From Capnocytophaga sputigena (GTDB taxonomy: Bacteria; Bacteroidota; Bacteroidia; Flavobacteriales; Flavobacteriaceae), in the NCBI RefSeq assembly GCF_900446695.1, contig NZ_UAVP01000003.1, positions 744,001 through 808,000 on the forward strand: 64,000 bases of DNA. The letters run 5' to 3'. How positions within the stretch are numbered: the stretch's first letter is position 1; each line of letters starts with the position of its first letter. The notes below the pieces were generated by a model that searched no databases, was not told the origin of the DNA, and was given only the letters and a program-made list of their open reading frames with translations. A program made the translations under genes and the position numbers. Shown here piece after piece: positions 51,097-59,247 of the stretch.

Positions 51097-52257
51097 TTAT
51101 TCTTTGTTCATTGTTTTCTTGCTTCCTTCATACATTTTGTACTGTAACAATCGGCTTTCTAATTTACCATTGAAAAGTTTAATTTTGCGGGTGGGTCGCA
51201 AGCCTACATATTTCATTCCCTCTAAATTGGCGGTGATAAACCACGCCTCGGTATTGGGGTAATTGCGTTTGAGAGTGTTGCCTATAGACGAGTACAACTC
51301 TTCAGTATCAGCTTGCAAACGCTCGTTGTAAGGCGGATTGAACACTATATGCAAGGGTTTTTGTTTATCTTCTTTTTCAGTTGTAAAAAAGTCTTTTTGG
51401 AATACTTGTATATAGTCACCAAGGTCGGCATTTGCAAGGTTATCTTTTGCTTTGGCTACTGCCGAAGGCGCCTTGTCATAGCCTACAATTTGATAGTGAA
51501 ACTCACGTATTTTCTTGATACAACTACCAAAAATAAGATTGAAGAGGTTCTCATCGAAATCTTTCCAACGTTCAAAAGCGAACTCTTTGCGGTGTACATT
51601 GGCTGGAATATTACAAGCAATCATTGCAGCCTCTATAAGAAAAGTACCACTGCCACACATAGGGTCGAGAAAATCACTTTGTCCTTTCCAACCGCTCATC
51701 AGCAGTATGCCCGCCGCTAATACCTCGTTGATAGGTGCCATATTGGTAGCTGTACGATAACCGCGTTGATGGAGAGAAGCCCCTGAGCTATCGAGTGATA
51801 CAATCACCTCATTGCGCTGAATATGAATGTGAATAGCCACATCGGGGTGGAGCACATCCACACTGGGGCGACGCCCTGTAGCGTTGCGAAAAGCATCGGC
51901 TATAGCGTCTTTAGCTTTGAGAGCGACATATTGTGTATGGTTGAATATCTCGGTTTGCAGGGTTGCTGTTACAGCAAAAGTTTGGTTGAGATCCAAGATT
52001 TCCTGCCAATTGAAGTCGTAGAGTTTTTGGTAATACTCTTTTTCGTTACGGATGTAGAAAGAGTGGATAGGTTTGAGGATTTTTAGGGCGGTGCGCAAAC
52101 AGAGGTTTGCTTTGTACATAAAGCCTTTATCGCCTTCAAATTGCACGCTGCGCACACCTTTAGTTACGTGCATAGCGCCTAAATTGCGAAGTTCGTCAGC
52201 CAATATATCTTCAAAACCGAAGAAAGTTTTGGCTACCATTTTATAATTTTTTTCCAT
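51097..52257 (-). CDS. THUMP-domain RNA methyltransferase (RlmL N-terminal-like)
   Basis: This 386-residue enzyme is predicted to make N2-methylguanosine in 23S rRNA. The N-terminal ferredoxin-like and THUMP domains (about 5-160, 'KTFFGFEDILADELRNLGA', 'YKANLCLRTALKILKPI') precede a Rossmann methyltransferase domain. That domain has 'FLDPMCGSGTFLIEAAMIACNIPAN' (SAM-binding) and the catalytic NPPY in 'IVFNPPYNERLQ'. This arrangement matches the N-terminal half of RlmL and the stand-alone YpsC/RlmL-like proteins. The start at 52257 is chosen over the one at 52275 because the conserved region begins there. It converges with gapN. Confidence 0.88.
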   Translation of the reverse strand: MEKNYKMVAKTFFGFEDILADELRNLGAMHVTKGVRSVQFEGDKGFMYKANLCLRTALKILKPIHSFYIRNEKEYYQKLYDFNWQEILDLNQTFAVTATLQTEIFNHTQYVALKAKDAIADAFRNATGRRPSVDVLHPDVAIHIHIQRNEVIVSLDSSGASLHQRGYRTATNMAPINEVLAAGILLMSGWKGQSDFLDPMCGSGTFLIEAAMIACNIPANVHRKEFAFERWKDFDENLFNLIFGSCIKKIREFHYQIVGYDKAPSAVAKAKDNLANADLGDYIQVFQKDFFTTEKEDKQKPLHIVFNPPYNERLQADTEELYSSIGNTLKRNYPNTEAWFITANLEGMKYVGLRPTRKIKLFNGKLESRLLQYKMYEGSKKTMNKE

Positions 52258-52340
52258 ATTGCTGGTAATGTTCAACTAACAATTACTGATAGCTCATCAG
52301 TCACTGTTTTCAGGCGACAAATGTAATACTTTTTTTTGAA

Positions 52341-52377
52341 TTGGCAAATTAGCCAATTTGCTAATTAGCTAATTATG
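52341..52377. repeat. AATTTGC/GCAAATT-type repeat upstream of sbcD
   Basis: A run of near-heptads around GCAAATTAGCC and AATTTGCTAATTAG. Its TTTG (52357-52360) is the -33 box of the sbcD promoter. Confidence 0.65.
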
Positions 52378-52388
52378 TAGTATCTTTG
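52357..52388 (+). promoter_or_regulatory. Promoter of sbcD
   Basis: TTTG (52357-52360), 20 bases, then TATCTTTG (52381-52388), 30 bases before the ATG. Confidence 0.65.
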
Positions 52389-52417
52389 CCAAAAAATATA
52401 GATTCTAAGAGAAAACA

Positions 52418-53641
52418 ATGAATTTTCTACATACTGCCGATTGGCATTTAGGACAAACATTTTACCAATACGATCGCTATGAAGAGCATCAACACTTCTT
52501 GGACACTCTCTTGCAAATTCTGGAAACTGAAAACACTGAGGTGCTTCTTATCAGTGGTGATGTATTCGATATTGCTAATCCCTCGGTAGCTGCTACTAAA
52601 CAATTCTATCACTTTTTACACCAAGCTACTGAACGTTTCCCCTACTTACAAATCATCACTATTGCAGGTAACCACGATTCTCCCGTGCGGCTTGAAATGC
52701 CCTTACCTCTCTTAGAAAATACTCAAGTACAATTAATAGGTCATATTAGGCGAAACGAAATTCGCGAAATTGACTACGATGCCCTTATCCTTCCTCTTTA
52801 CAGCAAAGGCGAGATTGCTGCCTATTGTCTCGCTGTACCTTTTCTGCGTTTAGGCGACACACCTAAAACTGATGATTTTTCGGATTACAGCAAGGGAATT
52901 GCCTCTTTCTACCAAGAAATTACCGAAAGAGCTTTGGCTATTGCTAACGGTAAACCACTGATTGCTATGGGGCATTTGCACGCCTTAGGGGCTGAACTCA
53001 GTGAAGATGACACTGCCGAGCGTCCTATCATTGGGGGAATGGAGAGCGTACAGCCTTCAAGTTTCCCAAAAGCACTGAAATACGTCGCTTTAGGGCATAT
53101 CCACAAAGCTCAATTCTTAGGCAATGCCCATATACGTTATGCAGGGAGTCCTATACCCCTTTCATTTTCCGAAAAACACTATATTCATCAAGTAGTAAGT
53201 TTCTCCATAGAAAACGGACAAGTACAGGGCATCAAATCTATTCCTTTACCTATCCACACCCCTTTGCTCAGTGTGCCTGAGCGGGCACTTCCTCCTGAGG
53301 AGGTGTTACATCTTCTCGCTGCTTTACCCGAAGTAACAAGTAAGAGTATAGCGCCTTATTTAGAAGTGAAAGTACTGCTCAAAGAGCCCGCTCCCGAACT
53401 GAAGAACAGCATTCTAAAAACTATTGCTAACAAGCACGTGCGTTTAGCGCGTATTGATGTGCGCTACCAACAACAAAACAAAGCTAAACAAACAGTTCTA
53501 CAAAGTGAACTTACCCTCAACGACTTACAGCCTTATGAGGTATTACAGCACGTATACGAAAACAAATACCACGAACCTCTACCCGATTTTTACAAACCCT
53601 TATTTGAGGAGGCGATGGGATTAGTGGAAAGTGAAAAATGA
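52418..53641 (+). CDS. sbcD: Exonuclease SbcCD subunit D
   Basis: SbcD is the metallo-phosphoesterase nuclease that, with the ATPase SbcC, cuts DNA hairpins and double-strand ends. All metal-binding motifs are present: 'ADWHLGQTFY' (residues near 7), 'LLISGDVFDIANP' (near 47), 'IAGNHDSPVRLE' (near 85), 'MGHLHALGAE' (near 187) and 'ALGHIHKAQFLG' (near 227). The 407-residue length is normal. The final VESEK and stop codon are encoded by an AGTGAAA heptad array. No sbcC gene is adjacent, which is unusual, since the two normally form an operon. A nuclease acting on palindromes is notable here, given the many inverted repeats. Confidence 0.92.
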   Translation: MNFLHTADWHLGQTFYQYDRYEEHQHFLDTLLQILETENTEVLLISGDVFDIANPSVAATKQFYHFLHQATERFPYLQIITIAGNHDSPVRLEMPLPLLENTQVQLIGHIRRNEIREIDYDALILPLYSKGEIAAYCLAVPFLRLGDTPKTDDFSDYSKGIASFYQEITERALAIANGKPLIAMGHLHALGAELSEDDTAERPIIGGMESVQPSSFPKALKYVALGHIHKAQFLGNAHIRYAGSPIPLSFSEKHYIHQVVSFSIENGQVQGIKSIPLPIHTPLLSVPERALPPEEVLHLLAALPEVTSKSIAPYLEVKVLLKEPAPELKNSILKTIANKHVRLARIDVRYQQQNKAKQTVLQSELTLNDLQPYEVLQHVYENKYHEPLPDFYKPLFEEAMGLVESEK

Positions 53642-53692
53642 AAAGTGAAAAATCATCAATTGTTAATCGTTAATTATCAATTATTAATTGTT
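53623..53692. repeat. Ten-unit heptad array between sbcD and the porin gene
   Basis: AGTGGAA, AGTGAAA, AATGAAA and AGTGAAA are followed without phase break by AATCATC, AATTGTT, AATCGTT, AATTATC, AATTATT and AATTGTT. TGA falls in three frames at 53632, 53639 (the sbcD stop) and 53646. Confidence 0.9.
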
Positions 53693-53697
53693 TTTTG

Positions 53698-53705
53698 TAT
53701 CTTTG
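53698..53705 (+). promoter_or_regulatory. -7 box of the porin promoter
   Basis: TATCTTTG directly follows the heptad array, 18 bases before the ATG. The -33 region is AATTATC, so the upstream box is weak. Confidence 0.45.
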
Positions 53706-53722
53706 CCCCCAAATAGAAAAGA

Positions 53723-55687
53723 ATGACCTTGAAACACTTAATATATTTCTTCATTGGGGCACTATTTCCTTTACTCTCTTTTGCTCAAGAAGAGGAGGGA
53801 GTTCCTAATGGCAAAGAGGGGGGCGTAACCTTCAAATCACTGCGCCCTAAAAAGAAAAAAGACAGCATCACTTTCACCGCTCTCGACTACAAAATTATTA
53901 CCTATACCCGCGATACAACTTCAGTGGATACTACCCTTTCTATGCAAAAGTATTACCTGAACAATGAGTGGGGCAAGGATATGTTTGGCAAAATGCCTTT
54001 CTCTAATATGGGACAGCCCTATAACACAATGGCTTACGATTTCCGTCGTCAGGACTATGTGCCTTCAATGGGGGCTGAAGCTAAAAAACAACTCTACCTC
54101 ACCCCCGAGGAAATTACTTACTACCATTTGCCTACCCCCCTTACCGAGTTTACTTACAAAAGCGGTATGGAGCAAGGGCAGTTTCTAAACACCCTATTTT
54201 CCATAAACTTACAGCCAAATTTCAATTTCTTCATCGCTTACAAAGGCTTGCGTTCCTTAGGTAAATACCAACGTATATTAGTGAGCAACGGCAATTTTAG
54301 AGCTGGTTTTTCGTACGTATCACCTAATAAAAAATACACTGCCTTTGCGCACTTTGCCTCTCACGATATCACCAGTCAGGAGAATGGAGGCATTGTAACG
54401 CCCGAGCAATTTGAAGGCGGCGAACAGCAGTTTAAAAACCGTGCAACTATAGATGTGCAATTGCTCTATGCCGAGAATACTCGCGAGAGCAAACGCTATT
54501 TTTTGCAACACGACTATGCTTTTTTGCGCAATCGAGATTCCTTAGCTTCCTACAAGCAAATACGCTTCCGCCATTTGTTTAATTACGAAACTGAGTTCTA
54601 TACTTATGACGAAACTCAAAGTAGTAATTATTTTGGAGAAGCATACGTACCCAAAAACTTACACGACAAAGCACGCTTGCAACGAATGACCAACCGCGCA
54701 GGGGCTGAACTTGAATTGCCGTATTTGGGCAGAACTTTCCTCTTTGGGAATGCTTATTTCTATAACTATTACTTCCAAAATGCTTATTTTGTATCTGGTG
54801 TTTTACAACGTCACCAAATCAAGGATACCGACCTTAGTTTAGGTATTCAATGGCACAAAAAAGTAGGCGGTTTTAGCATAGAAGCTGAAGGAGAACAAAC
54901 GTTTATAGGCAAAATGACAGGCACCAAACTCAGCGGTAAACTCGCTTATGCTTTTAACGACAAGAATAGCATTACCGCAGGAGCTGAATTGCATTCGGCT
55001 ATGCCTAATTTCAACTATTTACTCTACCAAAGCGACTATAAACAGTTTAATTGGGATAACTATTCATCGTTTAAAAAACAGAATACCCAAACGCTCTATG
55101 GCAATTTGAAAACTCAATGGGGGAATGCTTCACTAAGTCTCACCAATCTCAACGATTACACTTATTTTCAAGTAGAAACCTTAGGGCAAGTACGCCCCGA
55201 GCAGTATAGTGGCAACATACAATATTTGCAGCTAAGAGTACAAAAAGAGTTCAAATTTGGCAAATGGGGATTGGATAATACAATGCTCTACCAGCAAGTG
55301 GTGCAAGATAGTAACATATTGAATGTGCCTACTTTTGTAACTCGCAACAGTTTTTACTTTGCTTCACATTTGTTCAACAAGGCGATGTACTTACAAACGG
55401 GTATTGGATTCAATTATTTTACGAAATACTACGCTAACCAATACAATCCGTTATTAGGAGAATTTGCGGTACAAACAGCTGAAAAAACAGGTGGGTTCCC
55501 AATGTTCGACTTTTTCTTCAATGCTAAAGTACGCACAATGCGCATCTTCTTCTCTTTAGAACAATGGCAGGTGCCCGTGAGCAATTGGCTAAAAATGGGA
55601 AATCCTTATAACTACTATTCAGCACCACGCCAGCCGTATAGAGATTTTATTATCAGGTTAGGCATCAAGTGGGATATCTTCAGTTAA
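53723..55687 (+). CDS. Putative flavobacterial porin
   Basis: This 654-residue outer-membrane protein has a signal peptide (about 1-21, MTLKHLIYFFIGALFPLLSF) and a short charged linker. A long series of amphipathic strands follows with abundant Tyr, Phe and Asn, for example 'FNYETEFYTYDE', 'FLFGNAYFYNYYFQNAYF' and 'LYGNLKTQWGNASLSL'. It ends in 'FIIRLGIKWDIFS'. The pattern and length match the 'putative porin' family widespread in Flavobacteriia. Substrate is unknown. It lies 15 bases before the peptide transporter and may be in one operon with it, a plausible uptake pair. Confidence 0.8.
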   Translation: MTLKHLIYFFIGALFPLLSFAQEEEGVPNGKEGGVTFKSLRPKKKKDSITFTALDYKIITYTRDTTSVDTTLSMQKYYLNNEWGKDMFGKMPFSNMGQPYNTMAYDFRRQDYVPSMGAEAKKQLYLTPEEITYYHLPTPLTEFTYKSGMEQGQFLNTLFSINLQPNFNFFIAYKGLRSLGKYQRILVSNGNFRAGFSYVSPNKKYTAFAHFASHDITSQENGGIVTPEQFEGGEQQFKNRATIDVQLLYAENTRESKRYFLQHDYAFLRNRDSLASYKQIRFRHLFNYETEFYTYDETQSSNYFGEAYVPKNLHDKARLQRMTNRAGAELELPYLGRTFLFGNAYFYNYYFQNAYFVSGVLQRHQIKDTDLSLGIQWHKKVGGFSIEAEGEQTFIGKMTGTKLSGKLAYAFNDKNSITAGAELHSAMPNFNYLLYQSDYKQFNWDNYSSFKKQNTQTLYGNLKTQWGNASLSLTNLNDYTYFQVETLGQVRPEQYSGNIQYLQLRVQKEFKFGKWGLDNTMLYQQVVQDSNILNVPTFVTRNSFYFASHLFNKAMYLQTGIGFNYFTKYYANQYNPLLGEFAVQTAEKTGGFPMFDFFFNAKVRTMRIFFSLEQWQVPVSNWLKMGNPYNYYSAPRQPYRDFIIRLGIKWDIFS

Positions 55688-55702
55688 TAGGCAACAAATT
55701 TT

Positions 55703-57763
55703 ATGACAAAAAAGACAATTTTCGACACTCAAGTATTAGGACACCCAGCGGGGCTGTTCGTGCTCTTCTTTACAGAAATGTGGGAACGCTTTTCATTCTA
55801 CGGAATGCGGGTACTACTCATCAATTTTCTTACGATGACGCTCATAGGTTACAACCCTGGTTGGGCGTGGAGTACCGAAAATGCCACCGCTCTCTTTGGT
55901 ACTTACGCTATGCTCGTCTATCTCACCCCCATACTCGGAGGGGTGATTGCCGATAAAATTACCGGTTACCGCTGGGCGGTGATCATAGGGGCTGTGATTA
56001 TTACCTTAGGGCACGTATCGATGGCTTTTGAAACTGAATTCTCTCTCTATTTTGGGCTTGGACTTTTGGTGATAGGTACCGGATTTTTCAAACCTAATAT
56101 GGTGTCGTTCGTATCCGAAATGTACAAGTATTTACCCGAAAAGAAAGATGCTGCTTATACCATTTTCTATATGGGAGTGAACTCTGGTTCTTTCTTTGGA
56201 ATGATGCTCTGCGGTTATTTAGCTGAGCGCATAGGCTGGAGCTGGGGCTTTGGCTTGGCAGGGGTGTTTATGCTCTTGGGAACCATACAGTTTTGGCTTT
56301 CTCAACCTTTGTTTGGAGATATTGGGAAAAGAAAACAGAAAACAGAAGAAGCTAATCAAGAAGCGACAGATAGCAGAGAAAAAACAGATGAAGAAAAACC
56401 CAACCCTTTCACCATTGTTGATAAATTATTGATTGCTATTTCAGCAGTTATAGGCATAGGTTATGCACTTAATGACCCGCTTTCAAAAGTATGGAGTATC
56501 GACCTCTTTGCGTGGGCTTCTATGGGGCAGCTTAAAGGGCAATATGTAATGGTGATTATAGGTTTAGCAACTTTCCTATATGTAATAGGCAGTAGGGTTA
56601 TGCGCTATAGTACTATAGTGCGTGACCGTATGCTCACTGTTGTGATTTTTGCTTTCTTTGTAATGATTTTTTGGTCGTCTTTTGAACAAGGCGCCTCATC
56701 ATTAGTGATTTTTGCTCGCGACCATATACAGCGTGAATTACAAGGTGATTCGGCTATGCTCTACAACATTTTCAATGCGTTGCTCACTTTGATTCCGCTA
56801 TTGCTCATCAGTGGTGTATTGTTCCTCTTAATCAAAAAAACTTACAAAAAAATATTCCCCGCAGTAATAGTACTATTAGTGTGCTTTAGCTTGGTATGGG
56901 GCATTGCTTTGTGGATGCTTAACCGCGATTTCAAAACAACTGCTTATAGTGTCGCTTACAAGGCTTATGAGCGTGTAGATAAAGAAGGCAAGAAAACTTA
57001 CCTCCCTATCACTGAAGAAAATCGTGAAGCTCACCCCAATTTGAAAATTGTAGAACAAACCACTATCATAGGTCTTACTGATATACACTTGAAAGTAGGA
57101 CAAGAAATCAAACTATTGAGCAAAAATAATAAAAACACTTCGTTTGGCTATGTAGATGCCGAAAAAGAACAATGGGCTAAACAACGCGGGGCTGAACTCA
57201 ATATGGACAATGGGTTGATAGTAGCCCAAGTAAAAGAAGAGCGCGACAATTGGGTAGAAGCAACTGTATCGTGGTTTTCTATATTGAATGCCTTCTTTAT
57301 CATCTCTTTAGCAAGTTTGTTTTCTCGCTGGTGGTCAAGCAAATACAACCCACCTGCTGCTGTGAAATACGGTATCGGTTTATTGATGCTCTCTATAGGT
57401 TTTGGGTTGCTCACTTTAGGCTCACACGGAATTACTAACGATGTAAAAGTAAGTATGTTATGGCTTATATTTGCCTATATGTTCCACACTATGGGTGAGC
57501 TGTGTTTATCGCCTGTGGGACTTTCATACGTATCGAAACTAGTACCGAGTAGAATGATTGCTTTTATGTTTGGGGTATGGTACCTTGCTGTAGCTATTGG
57601 TCATAAATCGGCAGCTGTGGCAGGAGGACAAATAAAAAATATCACCGAACAATATAGCCTATCTACTTTCTTTCTCATTTTCACCATTCTACCTGCTATT
57701 GCAGGGGTGATTATCATCTTTATCAATCCGTTTGTGAAAAAACTGATGCACGGAGTGAAATAG
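55703..57763 (+). CDS. Proton-dependent oligopeptide transporter (POT/PTR family)
   Basis: This 686-residue inner-membrane MFS transporter imports di- and tripeptides with protons. The POT signature 'FFTEMWERFSFYGMRVLLINFL' (about 21-42) includes the ExxER-type motif. 'FKPNMVSFVSEMYKYLPEKKDAAYTIFYMGVNSGSF' marks the second conserved stretch. It is longer than the usual ~500 residues because of a charged loop near 205-235 (KRKQKTEEANQEATDSREKT) and an extra soluble segment near 410-510 rich in Lys/Glu. The first loop contains GAAAACA heptads (56331-56344). The stop is in a TAGGTTT heptad array. It forms a probable operon with the porin. Confidence 0.9.
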   Translation: MTKKTIFDTQVLGHPAGLFVLFFTEMWERFSFYGMRVLLINFLTMTLIGYNPGWAWSTENATALFGTYAMLVYLTPILGGVIADKITGYRWAVIIGAVIITLGHVSMAFETEFSLYFGLGLLVIGTGFFKPNMVSFVSEMYKYLPEKKDAAYTIFYMGVNSGSFFGMMLCGYLAERIGWSWGFGLAGVFMLLGTIQFWLSQPLFGDIGKRKQKTEEANQEATDSREKTDEEKPNPFTIVDKLLIAISAVIGIGYALNDPLSKVWSIDLFAWASMGQLKGQYVMVIIGLATFLYVIGSRVMRYSTIVRDRMLTVVIFAFFVMIFWSSFEQGASSLVIFARDHIQRELQGDSAMLYNIFNALLTLIPLLLISGVLFLLIKKTYKKIFPAVIVLLVCFSLVWGIALWMLNRDFKTTAYSVAYKAYERVDKEGKKTYLPITEENREAHPNLKIVEQTTIIGLTDIHLKVGQEIKLLSKNNKNTSFGYVDAEKEQWAKQRGAELNMDNGLIVAQVKEERDNWVEATVSWFSILNAFFIISLASLFSRWWSSKYNPPAAVKYGIGLLMLSIGFGLLTLGSHGITNDVKVSMLWLIFAYMFHTMGELCLSPVGLSYVSKLVPSRMIAFMFGVWYLAVAIGHKSAAVAGGQIKNITEQYSLSTFFLIFTILPAIAGVIIIFINPFVKKLMHGVK

Positions 57764-57795
57764 GTTTTAGATATTAGGTGTTAGGTTTTAGGATA
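57761..57795. repeat. Heptad array at the end of the peptide transporter gene
   Basis: TAGGTTT, TAGATAT, TAGGTGT, TAGGTTT and TAGGATA. The first TAG is the stop codon, and TAG occurs in every frame. Confidence 0.85.
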
Positions 57796-57877
57796 AACTT
57801 TACCAAAGTTTTTTACCTTATAATACTCTATAAAATAGCATTTTACAGAATATAATAAAATAAAACGATATTAAAAA

Positions 57878-57909
57878 TTTGTAGTTTTAAAAAAAATATT
57901 ATACTTTTG
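57878..57909 (+). promoter_or_regulatory. Promoter of the bactofilin gene
   Basis: TTTG (57878-57881), 20 bases, then TACTTTTG (57902-57909), 26 bases before the ATG. Confidence 0.65.
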
Positions 57910-57935
57910 TCTCTGTATTTGTAAAACGAAATACA

Positions 57936-58367
57936 ATGGCTATATTTAACAACAAAGAAAGAGATAATAGAAACATTATGGCAGCAGACAACACATTAGG
58001 AAGCAGCAACCGCATCGTAGCGGAAACAAAATTTAAAGGAGAAATCCACTCTAAATCTGATTTTAGAATTGATGGAGAAGTAGAAGGTACTTTCGAAACT
58101 TCTGGCAAATTAGTAATAGGCAGAACTGGTGTAATTAAAGGCACTGTGATTTGCGAAAACGCCGATATAGAAGGTAAAGTAACAGGCACTCTAAAAGTGA
58201 GTAGTGTACTTAGCTTAAAATCAACCGCTGTGGTGGAAGGTGAAGTACACGTCGATAAACTCGCTATCGAACCAGGCGCTGTGTTCAACGTAACTTGTAC
58301 TATGAAAGGGGCTAAATCTTTTGTAAATGACAACAAACCTCAACCCCTCGAAAAAGTCAATAAATAA
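57936..58367 (+). CDS. Bactofilin (polymer-forming cytoskeletal protein)
   Basis: Bactofilins assemble into filaments in the cytoplasm and help organise the cell envelope. The 143-residue protein has a disordered N-terminal stretch (about 1-25) and a right-handed beta-helix core with repeated 'G.IHSKSDFRIDGEVEGTFETSGKLVIG' and 'IEGKVTGTLKVSSVLSLKSTAVVEGEVHVDKL' type coils, then a short basic tail. The length is normal. It has its own promoter. The bactofilin-then-membrane-gene order resembles flavobacterial loci that continue into the ATP synthase genes. Here those genes are absent and a TM2-type gene follows. Confidence 0.92.
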   Translation: MAIFNNKERDNRNIMAADNTLGSSNRIVAETKFKGEIHSKSDFRIDGEVEGTFETSGKLVIGRTGVIKGTVICENADIEGKVTGTLKVSSVLSLKSTAVVEGEVHVDKLAIEPGAVFNVTCTMKGAKSFVNDNKPQPLEKVNK

Positions 58368-58388
58368 ACAGAGTAACTCCTCAAAAAC

Positions 58389-58428
58389 AAAACTACAAAT
58401 GGCTATGCGCATAGCCATTTGTAGTTTT
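58389..58428. terminator. Perfect 40-base palindrome after the bactofilin gene
   Basis: Both 20-base halves are exact reverse complements, centred between 58408 and 58409, with A-rich and T-rich ends like an intrinsic terminator. It begins 22 bases after the bactofilin stop and extends over the likely start (58399) of the next gene. Confidence 0.7.
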
Positions 58429-58794
58429 TGGTATTTGGTTGGATGGGCAATAGGAACTGGCATTTTGTACGGTTGTTACAACTATTATGTAGGAACACAA
58501 GGTGTTAATTTGTTTTACTCATTGGATAAATTGCTTCTCTTCCATTGTGGGGTTTCAGCATTAACATTTGTGATTATTCTTGCTGTTCACCTAAAACGCC
58601 CCTTTTACACTGCCTTTGCCTTTGTGGCAGGTTTTTTACTACGCCTTATTGCTATTATCATTTTCTGTTTGCCTTTAGAGAAACGTATAATTCCTCAACC
58701 TCTATACGAACTGCTTTTCATCATATTACCTACTTTCTATTTTATAGCCTTAGAAACTATTATTGCCATTCGATTCGTGAAAATTAGAACATAA
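58399..58794 (+). CDS. Four-helix membrane protein (DUF6168/AtpI-like), unknown function
   Basis: This is a hydrophobic protein of about 131 residues with four likely membrane segments. The pairs 'LLLFHCGVSALTFVIILAVHL' and 'FYTAFAFVAGFLLRLIAIIIF' resemble AtpI-like or DUF6168 proteins encoded just upstream of ATP synthase genes in flavobacteria. Here no ATP synthase genes follow. The start is uncertain. ATG at 58399 is preferred for its A-rich upstream sequence. An ATG at 58327 would add 24 polar residues and overlap the bactofilin gene. In either case the first codons lie inside a perfect 40-base palindrome, so in RNA the start region would be folded unless the upstream start is used. Confidence 0.65.
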   Translation: MAMRIAICSFWYLVGWAIGTGILYGCYNYYVGTQGVNLFYSLDKLLLFHCGVSALTFVIILAVHLKRPFYTAFAFVAGFLLRLIAIIIFCLPLEKRIIPQPLYELLFIILPTFYFIALETIIAIRFVKIRT

Positions 58795-58905
58795 TTTTTA
58801 GAGGAAGAGATTAGATGAGTATATTTTTTTTATTAAAATATTAGGCAATATCAAAAAAATAGTGTAATATTGCACCGTAATTTTAATCTAATAATTTCAC
58901 ATACT

Positions 58906-59247
58906 ATGGATGCACAAAAAGTGGATATGTTTATCGTGACCAACGGTAAATTTTTTAGACCTGAAATCGTTCCTCAAATTCGTGAAAAGCTTCTTTCTTT
59001 GGACGAATCTAAATGGGTGATGCTACAAACGATACAGTTTAAAGACCCTACTACTTCTCTTATTATCTCTCTCTTAGGAGGTGGATTAGGTATCGACCGT
59101 TTCTACATCGGTGATGTAGGAATGGGTGTTGGTAAATTGATTACTTGTGGTGGATTTGGAATTTGGAGCATTGTAGATTGGTTCCTAATTATGGATGCTA
59201 CAAGAGATAAAAATGCCGAATTATTAGCTTCAGCACTTAGTTACTAA
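58906..59247 (+). CDS. TM2 domain protein
   Basis: This 113-residue membrane protein has a soluble N-terminal half (about 1-50) followed by a TM2 domain of two helices joined by the typical polar turn, 'SLLGGGLGIDRFYIGDVGMGVGKLITCGGFGIWSIVDWFLI'. The 'GxxGxDRFYxG' motif is diagnostic. The start at 58906 is chosen because the in-frame ATG upstream (58870) would give a 12-residue non-conserved extension. TM2 proteins are of uncertain function. It is first in a tight run with DUF2752, DUF4870 and M48 genes. Confidence 0.85.
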   Translation: MDAQKVDMFIVTNGKFFRPEIVPQIREKLLSLDESKWVMLQTIQFKDPTTSLIISLLGGGLGIDRFYIGDVGMGVGKLITCGGFGIWSIVDWFLIMDATRDKNAELLASALSY

